Of a DNA stretch of 64,000 nucleotides, positions 46,352 through 57,238 are shown piece after piece. Every line of letters starts with the position of its first letter. The stretch's first letter is position 1. The notes under the pieces were generated by a model, which saw nothing but the letters and a program-made list of their open reading frames with translations, was not told the origin of the DNA and made no database searches. Made by a program: the position numbers and the translations under genes. The stretch is from Saprospiraceae bacterium (GTDB lineage: Bacteria > Bacteroidota > Bacteroidia > Chitinophagales > Saprospiraceae): contig JAHDIN010000013.1 of NCBI GenBank assembly GCA_020630775.1, forward strand, positions 1 to 64,000, given 5' to 3'.

Positions 46352-47770
46352 ATGAGAAAACTTGGATTATTTATTTTACTGGGCAGTCTTGTCCTATCAA
46401 TAGGATCTGGCTTGGTTAATTTGGATGATTTATTCAATTATGCCAATCAGGAGGTCCCTGACTATATAACATTAGATAACACCGATGGCAATCCTATTGA
46501 CGACAGAATGGCCACTCTTGGACGGGTTCTTTTCTATGACACGAAGCTCTCACTAGATGAGAAAACATCTTGCGCCAGCTGTCACCAACAATCTGCTGCA
46601 TTCGGTGATTTAAATCAAGTTAGTGTTGGATCTTTTGGCTTAACAGGTCGACATTCTATGCGATTGGTTAACGCTAGATTCTCGGCAGAACCAAGATTCT
46701 TTTGGGATGAAAGAGCGGCAACATTAGAGGCGCAAACTACTATGCCCATCCAAGATCATATTGAAATGGGTTATAGTGGTGAATTTGGAGATCCTACCAT
46801 AGACGCTTTATTGGAAAAATTAGAATCGATCGACTATTACAATACCCTATTTGAATTTGCATTCGGAGACATTACAGTAACAGAAGAAAGAATGCAAATA
46901 GCTCTCGCTCAATTTGTAAGAAGCATACAGTCGTTTGACTCAAAATATGATGAAGGCAGAGCGCAAGTACAAAATGAAATCATGCCATTCCCTAATTTCA
47001 CAGCATCCGAAAATAACGGGAAGAGACTATTTATGGGCCCTATAGAATTTGGCTCAGAAGGCAATAGAATTGGCGGTGGTATAGCCTGCGCGACTTGCCA
47101 TACACCACCCGAGTTTTCAATCAACCCGAACAGCAGATCAAATGGTGTATTCTTGGCATCTAACGGATTTGAAGTGGATGAGGGTGTAACCAGATCGCCA
47201 ACATTAAGAGACATCTTCAATGCAGAAGGTGAATTGAATGGCCCATTGATGCATAATGGATTATTCTTTGATATGCGATCAGTACTTGAACACTACAATG
47301 ACATTGTTGAAAGCACAGGTATTCCAAATCCTTTTATCGACCCGAGGTTAAGAAATGGTGCGGACATTCAGAAATTAAATATGACAGAGCAAGAGTTTGA
47401 AGATGTCATCAACTTTATGAAAGCGCTTTCAGGATCTGATGTATATACGAATGAAAAGTGGTCTAATCCTTTTGATGAAAATGGAAATATTGATGTATTC
47501 TTTGAATCAACCAATACTATAGAAGTTTCGAATTTAGAATTAAACATTTATCCTAATCCGACAACAGAAATAATCAACATATCCAATCTTGATAAATTAG
47601 AGAACATTACCATCTACAATACAAAAGGACAATCTATGCAGTCGATTTCTATAAATGGCGCATCCATCTTAGAGATTGATGTTACCAACTATAAATCAGG
47701 TCCTTATATTTTAGTTGGCAAAGGCGCAGGTGAGCAACAAATGACAGTAAGCCAATTTATAAAGATGTAA
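46352..47770 (+). CDS. Di-heme cytochrome-c peroxidase / MauG-family protein with T9SS type A tail
   Basis: 472 residues. After a signal peptide come two heme c sites, CASCH (Cys74) and CATCH (Cys246), each in its usual context (LSLDEKTSCASCHQQSAAF; GGIACATCHTPPEF). Other family motifs are RHSMRLVNARF, FFWDERAATLEAQ, a distal-ligand region and LMHNGLFFDMRSVLEHYND. Such enzymes reduce hydrogen peroxide with electrons from cytochromes or oxidise protein and small-molecule substrates. Residues about 395-472 form a type A sorting domain (IYPNPTTEIINISNL, GPYILVGKG), so it is exported to the surface by T9SS rather than staying in the periplasm. Confidence 0.93.
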   Translation: MRKLGLFILLGSLVLSIGSGLVNLDDLFNYANQEVPDYITLDNTDGNPIDDRMATLGRVLFYDTKLSLDEKTSCASCHQQSAAFGDLNQVSVGSFGLTGRHSMRLVNARFSAEPRFFWDERAATLEAQTTMPIQDHIEMGYSGEFGDPTIDALLEKLESIDYYNTLFEFAFGDITVTEERMQIALAQFVRSIQSFDSKYDEGRAQVQNEIMPFPNFTASENNGKRLFMGPIEFGSEGNRIGGGIACATCHTPPEFSINPNSRSNGVFLASNGFEVDEGVTRSPTLRDIFNAEGELNGPLMHNGLFFDMRSVLEHYNDIVESTGIPNPFIDPRLRNGADIQKLNMTEQEFEDVINFMKALSGSDVYTNEKWSNPFDENGNIDVFFESTNTIEVSNLELNIYPNPTTEIINISNLDKLENITIYNTKGQSMQSISINGASILEIDVTNYKSGPYILVGKGAGEQQMTVSQFIKM

Positions 47771-47779
47771 CGATCGCAT

Positions 47780-48649
47780 TTACGGTTCCATCATCTCTAG
47801 TATAATTTGCTTGATGGTCCCTGGTTTATTAAAGGGAACAAGATGTCCTTCGTTTTCATCTTCAATGATTCTAAGAAATGGTTTCGGGATATGTTGTCGA
47901 CTAAAATTCACATTAGCATCAAAGGGCGCAAGCGCATCAGTTTTCCCATGATAATGAATAATCGGTACATTAATCTTTGACCACTCATTTTCAATTGCCT
48001 TGAGTTGGTTTACATGAGACATCTTTTCAGTAGTAGCAACGTTAATGTAGTGCGGCAACAACCATCTTGACAGCTTCAAGTCAGCTAAATGTGCGTACCA
48101 TTTCACAGGCTCATTATCAGGATCATTTAAGGGAGATACCATGAGTACTTTATCTACTAATTCTGGATACAAAGCACCCACCATTGCTACAACTGGGCCA
48201 CCATAAGAATGACCGATAAGATAAACATCTGGAGAACCTAAATGTGTAATAAGTGCTTTGATTAAATCCGCTTGTTCTTCAATACTTAACACAGGCTGAC
48301 TACTGACTTTATAACCATAGCCAGGGCGATCAATGGATACCAAATGCGCCTTATGACGCAAATCATAGTCCGCTAAATAAGACTTAAATGCTTCCCATGA
48401 TCCTGGCGCTCCATGTACAAATAACAGTACTGGCGCTCCGCTATCTTCAAGTCCCGTACTACAATACTTAATAGTTTGTCCATTCCAATTAAATGATGCA
48501 AGTTCATAAGGTGTATTTAATTGCTCAAAATGCACCTTTGCATTGTGTGGCGCTCCATTAACTGTATCTGACAAAAAGTGCAACACTAAAATGAAAATGC
48601 ATAAAGCGAATGACAAGATGGCTAGAAGTATCAGTATTTTATTTTTCAT
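47780..48649 (-). CDS. Alpha/beta hydrolase
   Basis: 289 residues. An N-terminal membrane anchor or uncleaved signal (ILILLAILSFALCIFILVLHFL) is followed by a classic fold: oxyanion-hole LFVHGAPGSWE, nucleophile elbow IGHSYGGPVVAM (Ser) and C-terminal His in DENEGHLVPFNKP. The acid Asp is likely in YHGKTDALAP. Substrate unknown; such proteins include haloperoxidase-like, esterase and epoxide hydrolase types. Convergent with the di-heme peroxidase gene, 9 bp apart. Confidence 0.9.
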   Translation of the reverse strand: MKNKILILLAILSFALCIFILVLHFLSDTVNGAPHNAKVHFEQLNTPYELASFNWNGQTIKYCSTGLEDSGAPVLLFVHGAPGSWEAFKSYLADYDLRHKAHLVSIDRPGYGYKVSSQPVLSIEEQADLIKALITHLGSPDVYLIGHSYGGPVVAMVGALYPELVDKVLMVSPLNDPDNEPVKWYAHLADLKLSRWLLPHYINVATTEKMSHVNQLKAIENEWSKINVPIIHYHGKTDALAPFDANVNFSRQHIPKPFLRIIEDENEGHLVPFNKPGTIKQIILEMMEP

Positions 48650-48718
48650 GAAAGGTATATTATCGAATCATAAACAATCTCTTGCTGATGATTACATTTG
48701 TAAATATACAATTTGAAC

Positions 48719-49036
48719 ATGATCGCCAAGACTCCATCAACGCCGTACTATGCTGTCATTTTTACTTCCACAAAACAATCTGACTCAAAAGAATACGACC
48801 AAATGGCCCAATTGATGGTTGAAGTATCTTCCAAGCAAAAAGGTTTTCTGGGCATTGAATCCGCAAGAAATCATATTGGCATCACCATTTCCTACTGGAC
48901 GGATCTTGACGCTATTAAAGCATGGAAGTCAAATATGGATCATCGTGTAGCGCAAGAGAAAGGGCGAAAAGAATGGTACAGTGCTTATAAGGTAAGAATT
49001 TCAAAAGTAGAAAGGGATTATGGGTTTAATGTATAA
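48719..49036 (+). CDS. Antibiotic-biosynthesis-monooxygenase (ABM) domain protein
   Basis: 105 residues from the ATG at 48719; an in-frame TTG at 48713 adds two. A dimeric alpha/beta ABM ferredoxin-like fold is indicated by YYAVIFTS, KGFLGIESARNHIGITISYW and the closing WKSNMDHRVAQEKGRKEWY. Members are cofactor-free oxygenases or heme-degrading enzymes, but many have no known reaction. It is the first gene of a plus-strand run of five (ABM, amine oxidase, SDR, LLM oxidoreductase, UDG-like). Confidence 0.87.
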   Translation: MIAKTPSTPYYAVIFTSTKQSDSKEYDQMAQLMVEVSSKQKGFLGIESARNHIGITISYWTDLDAIKAWKSNMDHRVAQEKGRKEWYSAYKVRISKVERDYGFNV

Positions 49037-49072
49037 CTCAATTGATTTAATATAATTGACTAAAAAGCAAAT

Positions 49073-50143
49073 GTGCAAAAGGATAACCAAAATACAGATA
49101 TCATAATTATAGGAGCCGGACTATCCGGTTTGGTATGTGCCTACTTATTAACAAAAAATAATATTGACTTTAAAATTCTAGAGGCTCGAAATAGACCTGG
49201 AGGGCGTATCAATACGATCAATGCAGATATGAATCAACCTTTAGAATTAGGTGCTACTTGGTTTGGATTAAAACACAAGCATGTTCTAGCATTAATTAAC
49301 GAGTTAGACATAGAATCATTTAAACAAAACTTTGGCAAACAAGCCATATTCGAGCCACTATCTACAAGCCCACCTTATGTAGCGGCATTAAATGAAGCCA
49401 ACGAACATTCCTATAGAATAAAGGGCGGCACAATAGAGATAATAAATAAGTTGATCTCAAAAGTCGGATCCGAAAAGATTGAATACGCATCAGATGTAAC
49501 AAAGATCATAAGACATCAGAAAAACGTTTCAGTCTTTACAAATCATAAAGAATACATTGGTGGAAAGATTATTTCTCCGCTTCCTCCGAAACTACTAACG
49601 AGTACTATAGATTTCGAACCAGCACTTCCATTTGAATTTATTCAAACATGTGAGAGCACGCATACATGGATGGCGGATTCAATTAAAGTTGGACTGAGTT
49701 TCAAAAGTCCTTTTTGGCAAAATGAAAAAAGCTCAGGCACTATTGTCAGCAATGTAGGTCCAATTCCTGAAATGTATGAGCATAATAATCATGAAGATAA
49801 CTTCTACGCATTAGTTGGATTTCTCAATGGCAGTTATCACCTATATAGTCGAGAGCAAAGGAAGGATTTAGTAATTAAACAACTATCTAAATATTATGGC
49901 GCTATCGTAGATGAGCATATAGAATATTTTGAAAAAGTTTGGCGCCATGAATCCAAAACGTTTAGTCCATATATTACTCACGTAGTCCCACATCAAAATA
50001 ACGGGCACTCCTTCTACAGAAATGCACTCTTTGACAATAGCCTATTTTTAGCAGGTGCAGAAACAGCCATTCAGTTTCCAGGCTATATGGATGGAGCCAT
50101 AAGTAGTGCTCATCACGTCATTAATATGATTTTAGAAAATTGA
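49073..50143 (+). CDS. FAD-dependent amine oxidase-like flavoprotein
   Basis: 356 residues from a GTG start (the overlapping ATG at 49071 is out of frame). The N-terminus has the Rossmann dinucleotide motif IIIGAGLSGLVCAYLL and the ARNRPGGRI motif of the monoamine-oxidase family. A substrate-domain segment ELGATWFGLKH follows, and the C-terminal FAD motif LFLAGAETAIQFPGYMDGA closes the site. It is shorter than typical MAOs (about 450), suggesting a compact member of the NAD(P)/FAD amino-oxidoreductase group. Substrate unknown; context suggests a secondary oxidative pathway with the adjacent SDR and LLM enzymes. Confidence 0.9.
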   Translation: MQKDNQNTDIIIIGAGLSGLVCAYLLTKNNIDFKILEARNRPGGRINTINADMNQPLELGATWFGLKHKHVLALINELDIESFKQNFGKQAIFEPLSTSPPYVAALNEANEHSYRIKGGTIEIINKLISKVGSEKIEYASDVTKIIRHQKNVSVFTNHKEYIGGKIISPLPPKLLTSTIDFEPALPFEFIQTCESTHTWMADSIKVGLSFKSPFWQNEKSSGTIVSNVGPIPEMYEHNNHEDNFYALVGFLNGSYHLYSREQRKDLVIKQLSKYYGAIVDEHIEYFEKVWRHESKTFSPYITHVVPHQNNGHSFYRNALFDNSLFLAGAETAIQFPGYMDGAISSAHHVINMILEN

Positions 50144-50190
50144 TTAAAGCTTAAGAACGAAAGCACCCTTCAAACGTTAATGAATAACAT

Positions 50191-51018
50191 ATGAAAAAAA
50201 CCATTTTTATAACTGGAAGCACCGATGGTATCGGCCAACTAGCCGCTAAGAAATTCATTAATGATGACCATAAGGTTATTGTGCATGGAAGAAGTCAAAA
50301 GAAGCTAGATGCACTAATTGCTGAAATAAAAACAACAAAACCCAATGCTGAAGTAGAGGGTATCATTGCAGATCTATCTCAATGCGAAGCCATCAATAAA
50401 ATCCCAGAATTGATAAGTCAAAAAACAAGCAGTTTAGATGTGCTTATTAATAATGCAGGCGTTTTTCAATCTGCCAATCGCACAAATTCATATGGTCTAG
50501 ACTTACGATTTATGGTGAACTATTTCGCAGTTGTCGAGCTGAGCAATGCGCTTATACCATTATTAAAAGAAAGTGATCAAGCTAGAGTTATAAACCTGAG
50601 CTCTGCTGCTCAAGAAAGCGTCAACCTAGATGCCTTAAGTGGTCATAAAGAAATTTCAAATCAAAGTGCTTATGCGCAAAGCAAATTGGCGCTAACAATG
50701 TGGTCGTTCCAATGGGCCAAGCAATTTGATAATTGGAGCGTCATTCCAGTCAATCCAGGTTCTCTATTAAATACTAAAATGGTACAAGAAGCTTATGGTA
50801 GATTTTGGTCCTCTGCAGACAAAGGTGCCAACATCCTATACGAATTAGCTTTAGACGAAAAGTATAAAAACATCAATGGCCAATATTTTGACAATGACTT
50901 GGGAGACCCTAAAGGTCAATTTGGACAAGCACATCCAGATGCTTATGACCAATCCAAAATTGAATCCTTATTACTGAAAACTACAGAAATCCTAAACCAA
51001 TTAAATACTCAGAATTGA
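50191..51018 (+). CDS. Short-chain dehydrogenase/reductase
   Basis: 275 residues. Cofactor motif ITGSTDGIGQLAAKKF (TGxxxGIG), Arg after VHGRSQKK favouring NADP, the structural NNAG in LINNAGVFQSA, and the catalytic Ser-Tyr-Lys set in INLSSAAQES and SAYAQSKLAL. Resembles retinol dehydrogenase/WW-domain oxidoreductase-like SDRs. Its stop overlaps the TTG start of the LLM gene (TTGA), so translation is coupled. Substrate unknown. Confidence 0.92.
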   Translation: MKKTIFITGSTDGIGQLAAKKFINDDHKVIVHGRSQKKLDALIAEIKTTKPNAEVEGIIADLSQCEAINKIPELISQKTSSLDVLINNAGVFQSANRTNSYGLDLRFMVNYFAVVELSNALIPLLKESDQARVINLSSAAQESVNLDALSGHKEISNQSAYAQSKLALTMWSFQWAKQFDNWSVIPVNPGSLLNTKMVQEAYGRFWSSADKGANILYELALDEKYKNINGQYFDNDLGDPKGQFGQAHPDAYDQSKIESLLLKTTEILNQLNTQN

Positions 51019-51944
51019 AGTCACTTGATCTAATTGCACAAGAAGGAGCTCTTAGTCTAGGTTTGGTATTCCCTTTAGAAGCTTACGCAGGATCTGTTCC
51101 AAATATGGATAATCAAGAAGCATTAGCCCAACAAGCAGAAGCCGCAGGATTCAAAGCGTTATGGTTTAGAGATGTTCCTTTTCATGACCCCACTTTTGGA
51201 GATGCTGGACAAATGTATGATCCATGGATATACATGACACATATCATGAATCATACAAAGTCAATTGCTCTAGCAACTGGCAGTGTCATCCTCCCTCTTA
51301 GGCATCCTGTGCATACCTTAAAATCGATAAACAGTCTTCAGCATTTATCAAATGGTAGAATCATCGTTGGTGTAGCCTCAGGTGATCGCCCACTAGAGTA
51401 TCCAGCATTTGATAAAGATCGTAATAACCGAAGCGCGTTATTCAGAGATAACTTTAATTATCTCAAAGCGATGCAAGGAGATTTCCCATCACATAAATCG
51501 GCGTATCATGGTCAACTCAATGGGCATCTAGACATACTCCCTAAAACTAAATGGTCAACCCCATTTATCGTTACGGGTCATTCTGGTCAATCATTAGATT
51601 GGATAGCCCAAAATGCCAATGGTTGGTTATACTATCCAAGAGGTGATTATTTATTACAGGTAAACATGGAAGAATGGGATAGCGCTTTAAAAAGGAATAA
51701 TCAACCTTGGAAACCTTATATGCAGTCTCTATACATAGACTTAGAGATAGATCGGAAGATTGAAGCCAGTCGCATACATTTAGGGTTTCGAGCTAATCCT
51801 GATTACCTCGTTTCTTATTTATCTCACATCAAAAAATCGGGTGTCAATCATGTTATCCTCAATTTAAAGTTCAATCAAATGCCTATTGATAAAACGATAG
51901 CGTATTTAGGTAAAGAAGTATTACCCATTTTTCATTCAAAATAA
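51015..51944 (+). CDS. LLM-class flavin-dependent oxidoreductase
   Basis: 309 residues from a TTG start that overlaps the SDR stop by 4 bp. The (alpha/beta)8 luciferase-like fold is recognisable from SLGLVFPLEAYAG, QAEAAGFKALWFRDVPF, ATGSVILPLRHPVHTLKSI, SNGRIIVGVASGDR and VTGHSGQSLDWIA. These enzymes use FMN or F420, and many are monooxygenases needing a flavin reductase. Here it sits between an SDR and a UDG-like gene. The real substrate is unknown. Confidence 0.9.
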   Translation: MKSLDLIAQEGALSLGLVFPLEAYAGSVPNMDNQEALAQQAEAAGFKALWFRDVPFHDPTFGDAGQMYDPWIYMTHIMNHTKSIALATGSVILPLRHPVHTLKSINSLQHLSNGRIIVGVASGDRPLEYPAFDKDRNNRSALFRDNFNYLKAMQGDFPSHKSAYHGQLNGHLDILPKTKWSTPFIVTGHSGQSLDWIAQNANGWLYYPRGDYLLQVNMEEWDSALKRNNQPWKPYMQSLYIDLEIDRKIEASRIHLGFRANPDYLVSYLSHIKKSGVNHVILNLKFNQMPIDKTIAYLGKEVLPIFHSK

Positions 51945-51948
51945 AATT

Positions 51949-52530
51949 ATGCAAAAGATAATTGCAGAAATAAAGCAATGCCAAGTTTGTCTACCCCACC
52001 TTGCTCATGGCGTCAATCCTGTATTTTCAATTAGCAAAAAATCACGCATAGTTATTATAGGTCAAGCTCCCGGCAGAATTGTTCATGAGTCAGGTGTCCC
52101 ATGGGAGGACAAGAGTGGCGATAGGCTTAGAGAATGGCTGGGTGTTTCAAAAGAAGCATTCTACAATCCAGATAATTTTGCAATTATCCCCATGGGATTT
52201 TGCTATCCTGGAACCGGAAAGTCAGGTGACCTACCCCCAAGAAAAGAATGCGCCCCCTTATGGCATGACCGTTTACTCAACGCTATAAAAGACATAAAAC
52301 TCACCTTATTAATTGGCGGCTATGCCCAAGCATATTACTTAAAAGAGCAAAAGAAAAAAACACTCACAGCAACAGTACAAAATTTCAAAGAGTATCTACC
52401 CCAATATCTGCCACTGCCCCATCCTTCTCCTAGGAATAACATTTGGTTAAAGAAGAATCCTTGGTTTGAAGCATTGGTGTTGCCTTATTTGAGGGAGGTG
52501 GTTGCGTCGGTAAATGGTTTAGTGGTTTAG
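51949..52530 (+). CDS. Uracil-DNA-glycosylase superfamily protein
   Basis: 193 residues, starting 4 bp after the LLM stop. Motif A is IIGQAPGRIVHESGVPWEDK and motif B is LPHPSPRNNIW, the two active-site loops of the superfamily; SGDRLREWLGV and IPMGFCYPG lie between. Two N-terminal cysteines (IKQCQVC) fit a partial metal-cluster-like or structural site, but I see no full four-Cys set, so it is not a clear family 4/5 FeS enzyme. It should excise uracil or a related damaged base, or bind DNA only. The last residues lie inside an 8-bp tandem repeat. Confidence 0.88.
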   Translation: MQKIIAEIKQCQVCLPHLAHGVNPVFSISKKSRIVIIGQAPGRIVHESGVPWEDKSGDRLREWLGVSKEAFYNPDNFAIIPMGFCYPGTGKSGDLPPRKECAPLWHDRLLNAIKDIKLTLLIGGYAQAYYLKEQKKKTLTATVQNFKEYLPQYLPLPHPSPRNNIWLKKNPWFEALVLPYLREVVASVNGLVV

Positions 52531-52550
52531 TGGTTTAGTGGTTTAGTGGT
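52515..52550. repeat. 8-bp tandem repeat TGGTTTAG x4.5 across a stop codon
   Basis: Four and a half perfect copies. The first two include the end of the UDG-like gene (GLVV then TAG at 52528-52530), so copy number would not change the stop but extends the 3' UTR. The complementary unit CTAAACCA is related to the AAACCAT repeats at 58261-58288. Confidence 0.9.
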
Positions 52551-52663
52551 AAGTCACAGATTTTGACTTGAACTTGGATGGAGATTGGAGATTAGAGATT
52601 AGGAAAAAATCAAAAAGATATTTAAAATTAGACTTAAGCTTAGACTTATACTTAAGCTTTAGT

Positions 52664-52697
52664 AAAAAAAGAGGCTCATGAAAAACTCACAAGCCTC
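52664..52697 (-). terminator. Rho-independent terminator for the EF-hand gene
   Basis: On the minus strand, GAGGCT and AGCCTC arms pair, with extra inner TGA/TCA pairing, and are followed by a run of seven T (plus-strand AAAAAAA at 52664-52670). It lies 16 bp beyond the stop of the EF-hand gene. Confidence 0.7.
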
Positions 52698-52712
52698 AGG
52701 AGCCGAAAAAAC

Positions 52713-53036
52713 TTATCCTATTTCACCCTTTTTCGCTTTTCTTTTTTTTCGTTTCTTTTTAACCAACTTCATTTCTGATTTAGTTAAGAAACCGTCTTTA
52801 TCTAGATCAGCTTTTGCAAAACGCTTTTCGAACTTTTCTTCTGAAAATTTCTTTTCTCGTTCATTAAACTTATTAATGGTAAATATGCGTAATTCAGTTC
52901 TACTGATTAGTTCATCATTATTAGCATCAATTAATCTAAATTTATCGCCTTTCTTGTTGGTGTCTTGAGCACCAAGTATGCCAACAGTCAATAATGCAAT
53001 TGACATAAACATCGACTTTAAAATTCTCTTTTTCAT
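52713..53036 (-). CDS. Exported EF-hand protein
   Basis: 107 residues from the ATG at 53036 (MKKRILKSMFMSIALLTVGI); a second in-frame ATG lies two codons upstream. After the signal peptide there are two EF-hand loops, DANNDELISRTEL and DLDKDGFLTKSEM, both with acidic residues at the calcium positions. A very basic tail (KLVKKKRKKRKAKKGEIG) follows and may bind polyanions or the envelope. The relic at 63376-63735 ends with a similar EF-hand pair and basic tail. Function: small periplasmic or surface calcium-binding protein. Confidence 0.85.
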   Translation of the reverse strand: MKKRILKSMFMSIALLTVGILGAQDTNKKGDKFRLIDANNDELISRTELRIFTINKFNEREKKFSEEKFEKRFAKADLDKDGFLTKSEMKLVKKKRKKRKAKKGEIG

Positions 53037-53346
53037 AACCATCTATTTTAAGATTAATAATTAATTGATGATAAGACTGCTGGGCTTTCCAAAGGATTAA
53101 AAGGAATATGTACCTTAAATAGAATTTAACATTCGCTGAAAACATCATGAAGCCTGCTATAGTGTTATAGTAGCCTGATCATTTTATCCCTTCAAGCCAT
53201 AATATTACATTTACTTACCCTTAGAAGCCAAATTGAACAACAATTTCCAAATTTTGGCTATCAACTATTTACCTTTTCATCATTTATAGATACTCTATAA
53301 ATCATGATAGATCGCTTCCAATTTGGTTAAGCAAAATTATTACCCT

Positions 53347-53781
53347 ATGCAGACACCCAACTATCTCTATCATTTTAAGTGGCTGAAAACAACCTTCTTT
53401 CTTACCATTGGATTCTTGTGTTTATTTTGGATTTACTTCTTTGGTTTACAAAATGGATCTGAAGAAGTCTCCGACATCTATAAAGCGTACGAACGGGCCT
53501 TTGCTATTCCTGATTTATTGTGGATTTGCATTTTGCTATTCTTATCGTTTCTTTGGCTTAAAAACAATCAGACTAAAGGCATTGTCACAACTATTGCCGC
53601 AGGGAGTGCTTTAGTATTCTTGGCACTTGCAGATATTTCCTTTAACTTCCAACAAGGTCTTTATACAGTAAACCTATTTGAAGGACTACTCAATTCAGTT
53701 ATTAACATGCTGTCCTTAGGTTATGGGTTAACTCTATTATACGTTGGTCAATCTTTAATTACTTTAGTCTCTAATAAATAA
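53347..53781 (+). CDS. Four-helix membrane protein of unknown function
   Basis: 144 residues from the ATG at 53347 (MQTPNYLYHFKWLKT); an in-frame TTG at 53323 would add eight. Four hydrophobic helices are visible (FFLTIGFLCLFWIYFFGLQ, LLWICILLFLSFLWL, IVTTIAAGSALVFLALADI, INMLSLGYGLTLLYVGQSLI). No family recognised. It lies 3 bp before the GTG start of the epimerase gene, so the two form an operon and may act on the same lipid or sterol-like pathway (inference). Confidence 0.8.
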   Translation: MQTPNYLYHFKWLKTTFFLTIGFLCLFWIYFFGLQNGSEEVSDIYKAYERAFAIPDLLWICILLFLSFLWLKNNQTKGIVTTIAAGSALVFLALADISFNFQQGLYTVNLFEGLLNSVINMLSLGYGLTLLYVGQSLITLVSNK

Positions 53782-53784
53782 AAA

Positions 53785-54792
53785 GTGGGTCAACAGACAT
53801 TTCTCATAACAGGTGCGACTGGGTTTATAGGATTTCATTTGACAAGATATCTTATAGATAAAGGCGAGAAAGTAAAAGTCATTGTAAGAAAAAATAGCCC
53901 TGGTTTAAGTAAGATGAAAAACCTAAATGTCGACATACACCTAGGAGATATTACTGACTTAGAAAGCATCAAATCAGCTTTTCAAAATGTTGACAAAGTT
54001 TTTCATTGCGCTGGATATGTCAGTGACTGGGGGCCGAAAAAAATATACAATGACATTAACGTAATAGGCACCAGGAATGTATTAGAAGCATCCAAGCAAG
54101 CCAGCATTAAACGTTTCATTGCATTAAGCACCAATGATGTTTTTGGAAGAATAGAAAACGAAATAATTGACGAAAGTTGTCCACTTAAAAAATGGAATGA
54201 GCCATATCCAGACTCCAAAATAGAAGCTGAAAAATTAATTTGGGAATACTATACAAAATTTAATCTTCCAGTTACCATTAGTTATCCTTGTTGGGTCTAT
54301 GGTCCTGAAGACACGACTTTTCTACCCCACTTAATTGAAGCGATAGAAGACGGTAGCTTCTTGTATTGGAGAAAAAACAGCCACTTCTTCCCAACTTACA
54401 TTGATAACTTAATAGATCAACTGTACTTGCTCAGTCATCATGACAAAGCTATTGGACAAGGATTTTTAGTTCATGACGGCGACTACATTACACTTAAAGA
54501 TTTTTGTAATAAAATTTCAGAAGCATTAAAACTAAAGCCTGTCCGTTTAAGCCTGCCTTATGGATTGATATATGCTGCCGCAAAAGTCATGGAGACTATA
54601 TGGTCATTATTCAAAATCAAAAATCGACCTTTGTTGACAACCTATGTAGTTAAAAATTTAGGAGGTCGATATGTCTACTCCATAGATAAGATGAAAGTTT
54701 TATTGGGATGGACGCCAAAGTTTCCTTTTGAAGAAGGATTTGCACGAGCTATGGATTGGTACAAGACGGAAGAGGTATTAAATAATGAATAA
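53785..54792 (+). CDS. Extended SDR: NAD-dependent epimerase / 3beta-HSD-like reductase
   Basis: 335 residues from a GTG start. Rossmann motif LITGATGFIGFHLTRYL and catalytic YPDSK (YxxxK) preceded by LSTNDVFG; VFHCAGYVSDWG is typical of extended SDRs close to 3beta-hydroxysteroid dehydrogenase and dihydroflavonol-reductase types. The C-terminal half (FPTYIDNLIDQLYLL, LLTTYVVKNLGGRYVYSIDK) fits that group. The substrate could be a sugar nucleotide, a sterol/terpenoid or a lipid; the upstream membrane protein favours a lipid. The last codons (LNNE stop) lie inside an AATAATG repeat. Confidence 0.9.
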   Translation: MGQQTFLITGATGFIGFHLTRYLIDKGEKVKVIVRKNSPGLSKMKNLNVDIHLGDITDLESIKSAFQNVDKVFHCAGYVSDWGPKKIYNDINVIGTRNVLEASKQASIKRFIALSTNDVFGRIENEIIDESCPLKKWNEPYPDSKIEAEKLIWEYYTKFNLPVTISYPCWVYGPEDTTFLPHLIEAIEDGSFLYWRKNSHFFPTYIDNLIDQLYLLSHHDKAIGQGFLVHDGDYITLKDFCNKISEALKLKPVRLSLPYGLIYAAAKVMETIWSLFKIKNRPLLTTYVVKNLGGRYVYSIDKMKVLLGWTPKFPFEEGFARAMDWYKTEEVLNNE

Positions 54793-54861
54793 TGAATAAT
54801 TAATAATGAAAGATCAAGATCCAAAGACCAAAGACTAAAGACTAAAGACTAAAGACTAAAG
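54780..54861. repeat. AATAATGA-type repeats and 7-bp tandem AAAGACT x5.5 after a stop codon
   Basis: AATAATGAATAATGAATAAT begins at the epimerase stop and is followed at 54823-54861 by five and a half copies of AAAGACT/AAAGACC. A similar AATAATGA/ATTAATAA stretch begins at the end of the relic at 63735. Confidence 0.88.
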
Positions 54862-54883
54862 AATCCTCACACCTTTCACCGAC

Positions 54884-54921
54884 AAAAAAAGCACGATCAA
54901 AATCCTCTGACCGTGCTTTTT
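54884..54921. terminator. Bidirectional Rho-independent terminator between epimerase and katG
   Basis: AAAAAAAGCACGATCA pairs with TGACCGTGCTTTTT (one mismatch) around a short loop. A-runs on the left and T-runs on the right make it work for both the plus-strand epimerase operon and the minus-strand katG gene. Confidence 0.85.
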
Positions 54922-54942
54922 ACAAAAACTAAATTACTCTAA

Positions 54943-57238
<2,296 letters not shown>

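Noticed and set aside
52678-52968. 96-codon plus-strand frame
   Set aside because: Antisense to the EF-hand gene, whose signal peptide and two calcium loops are unmistakable.
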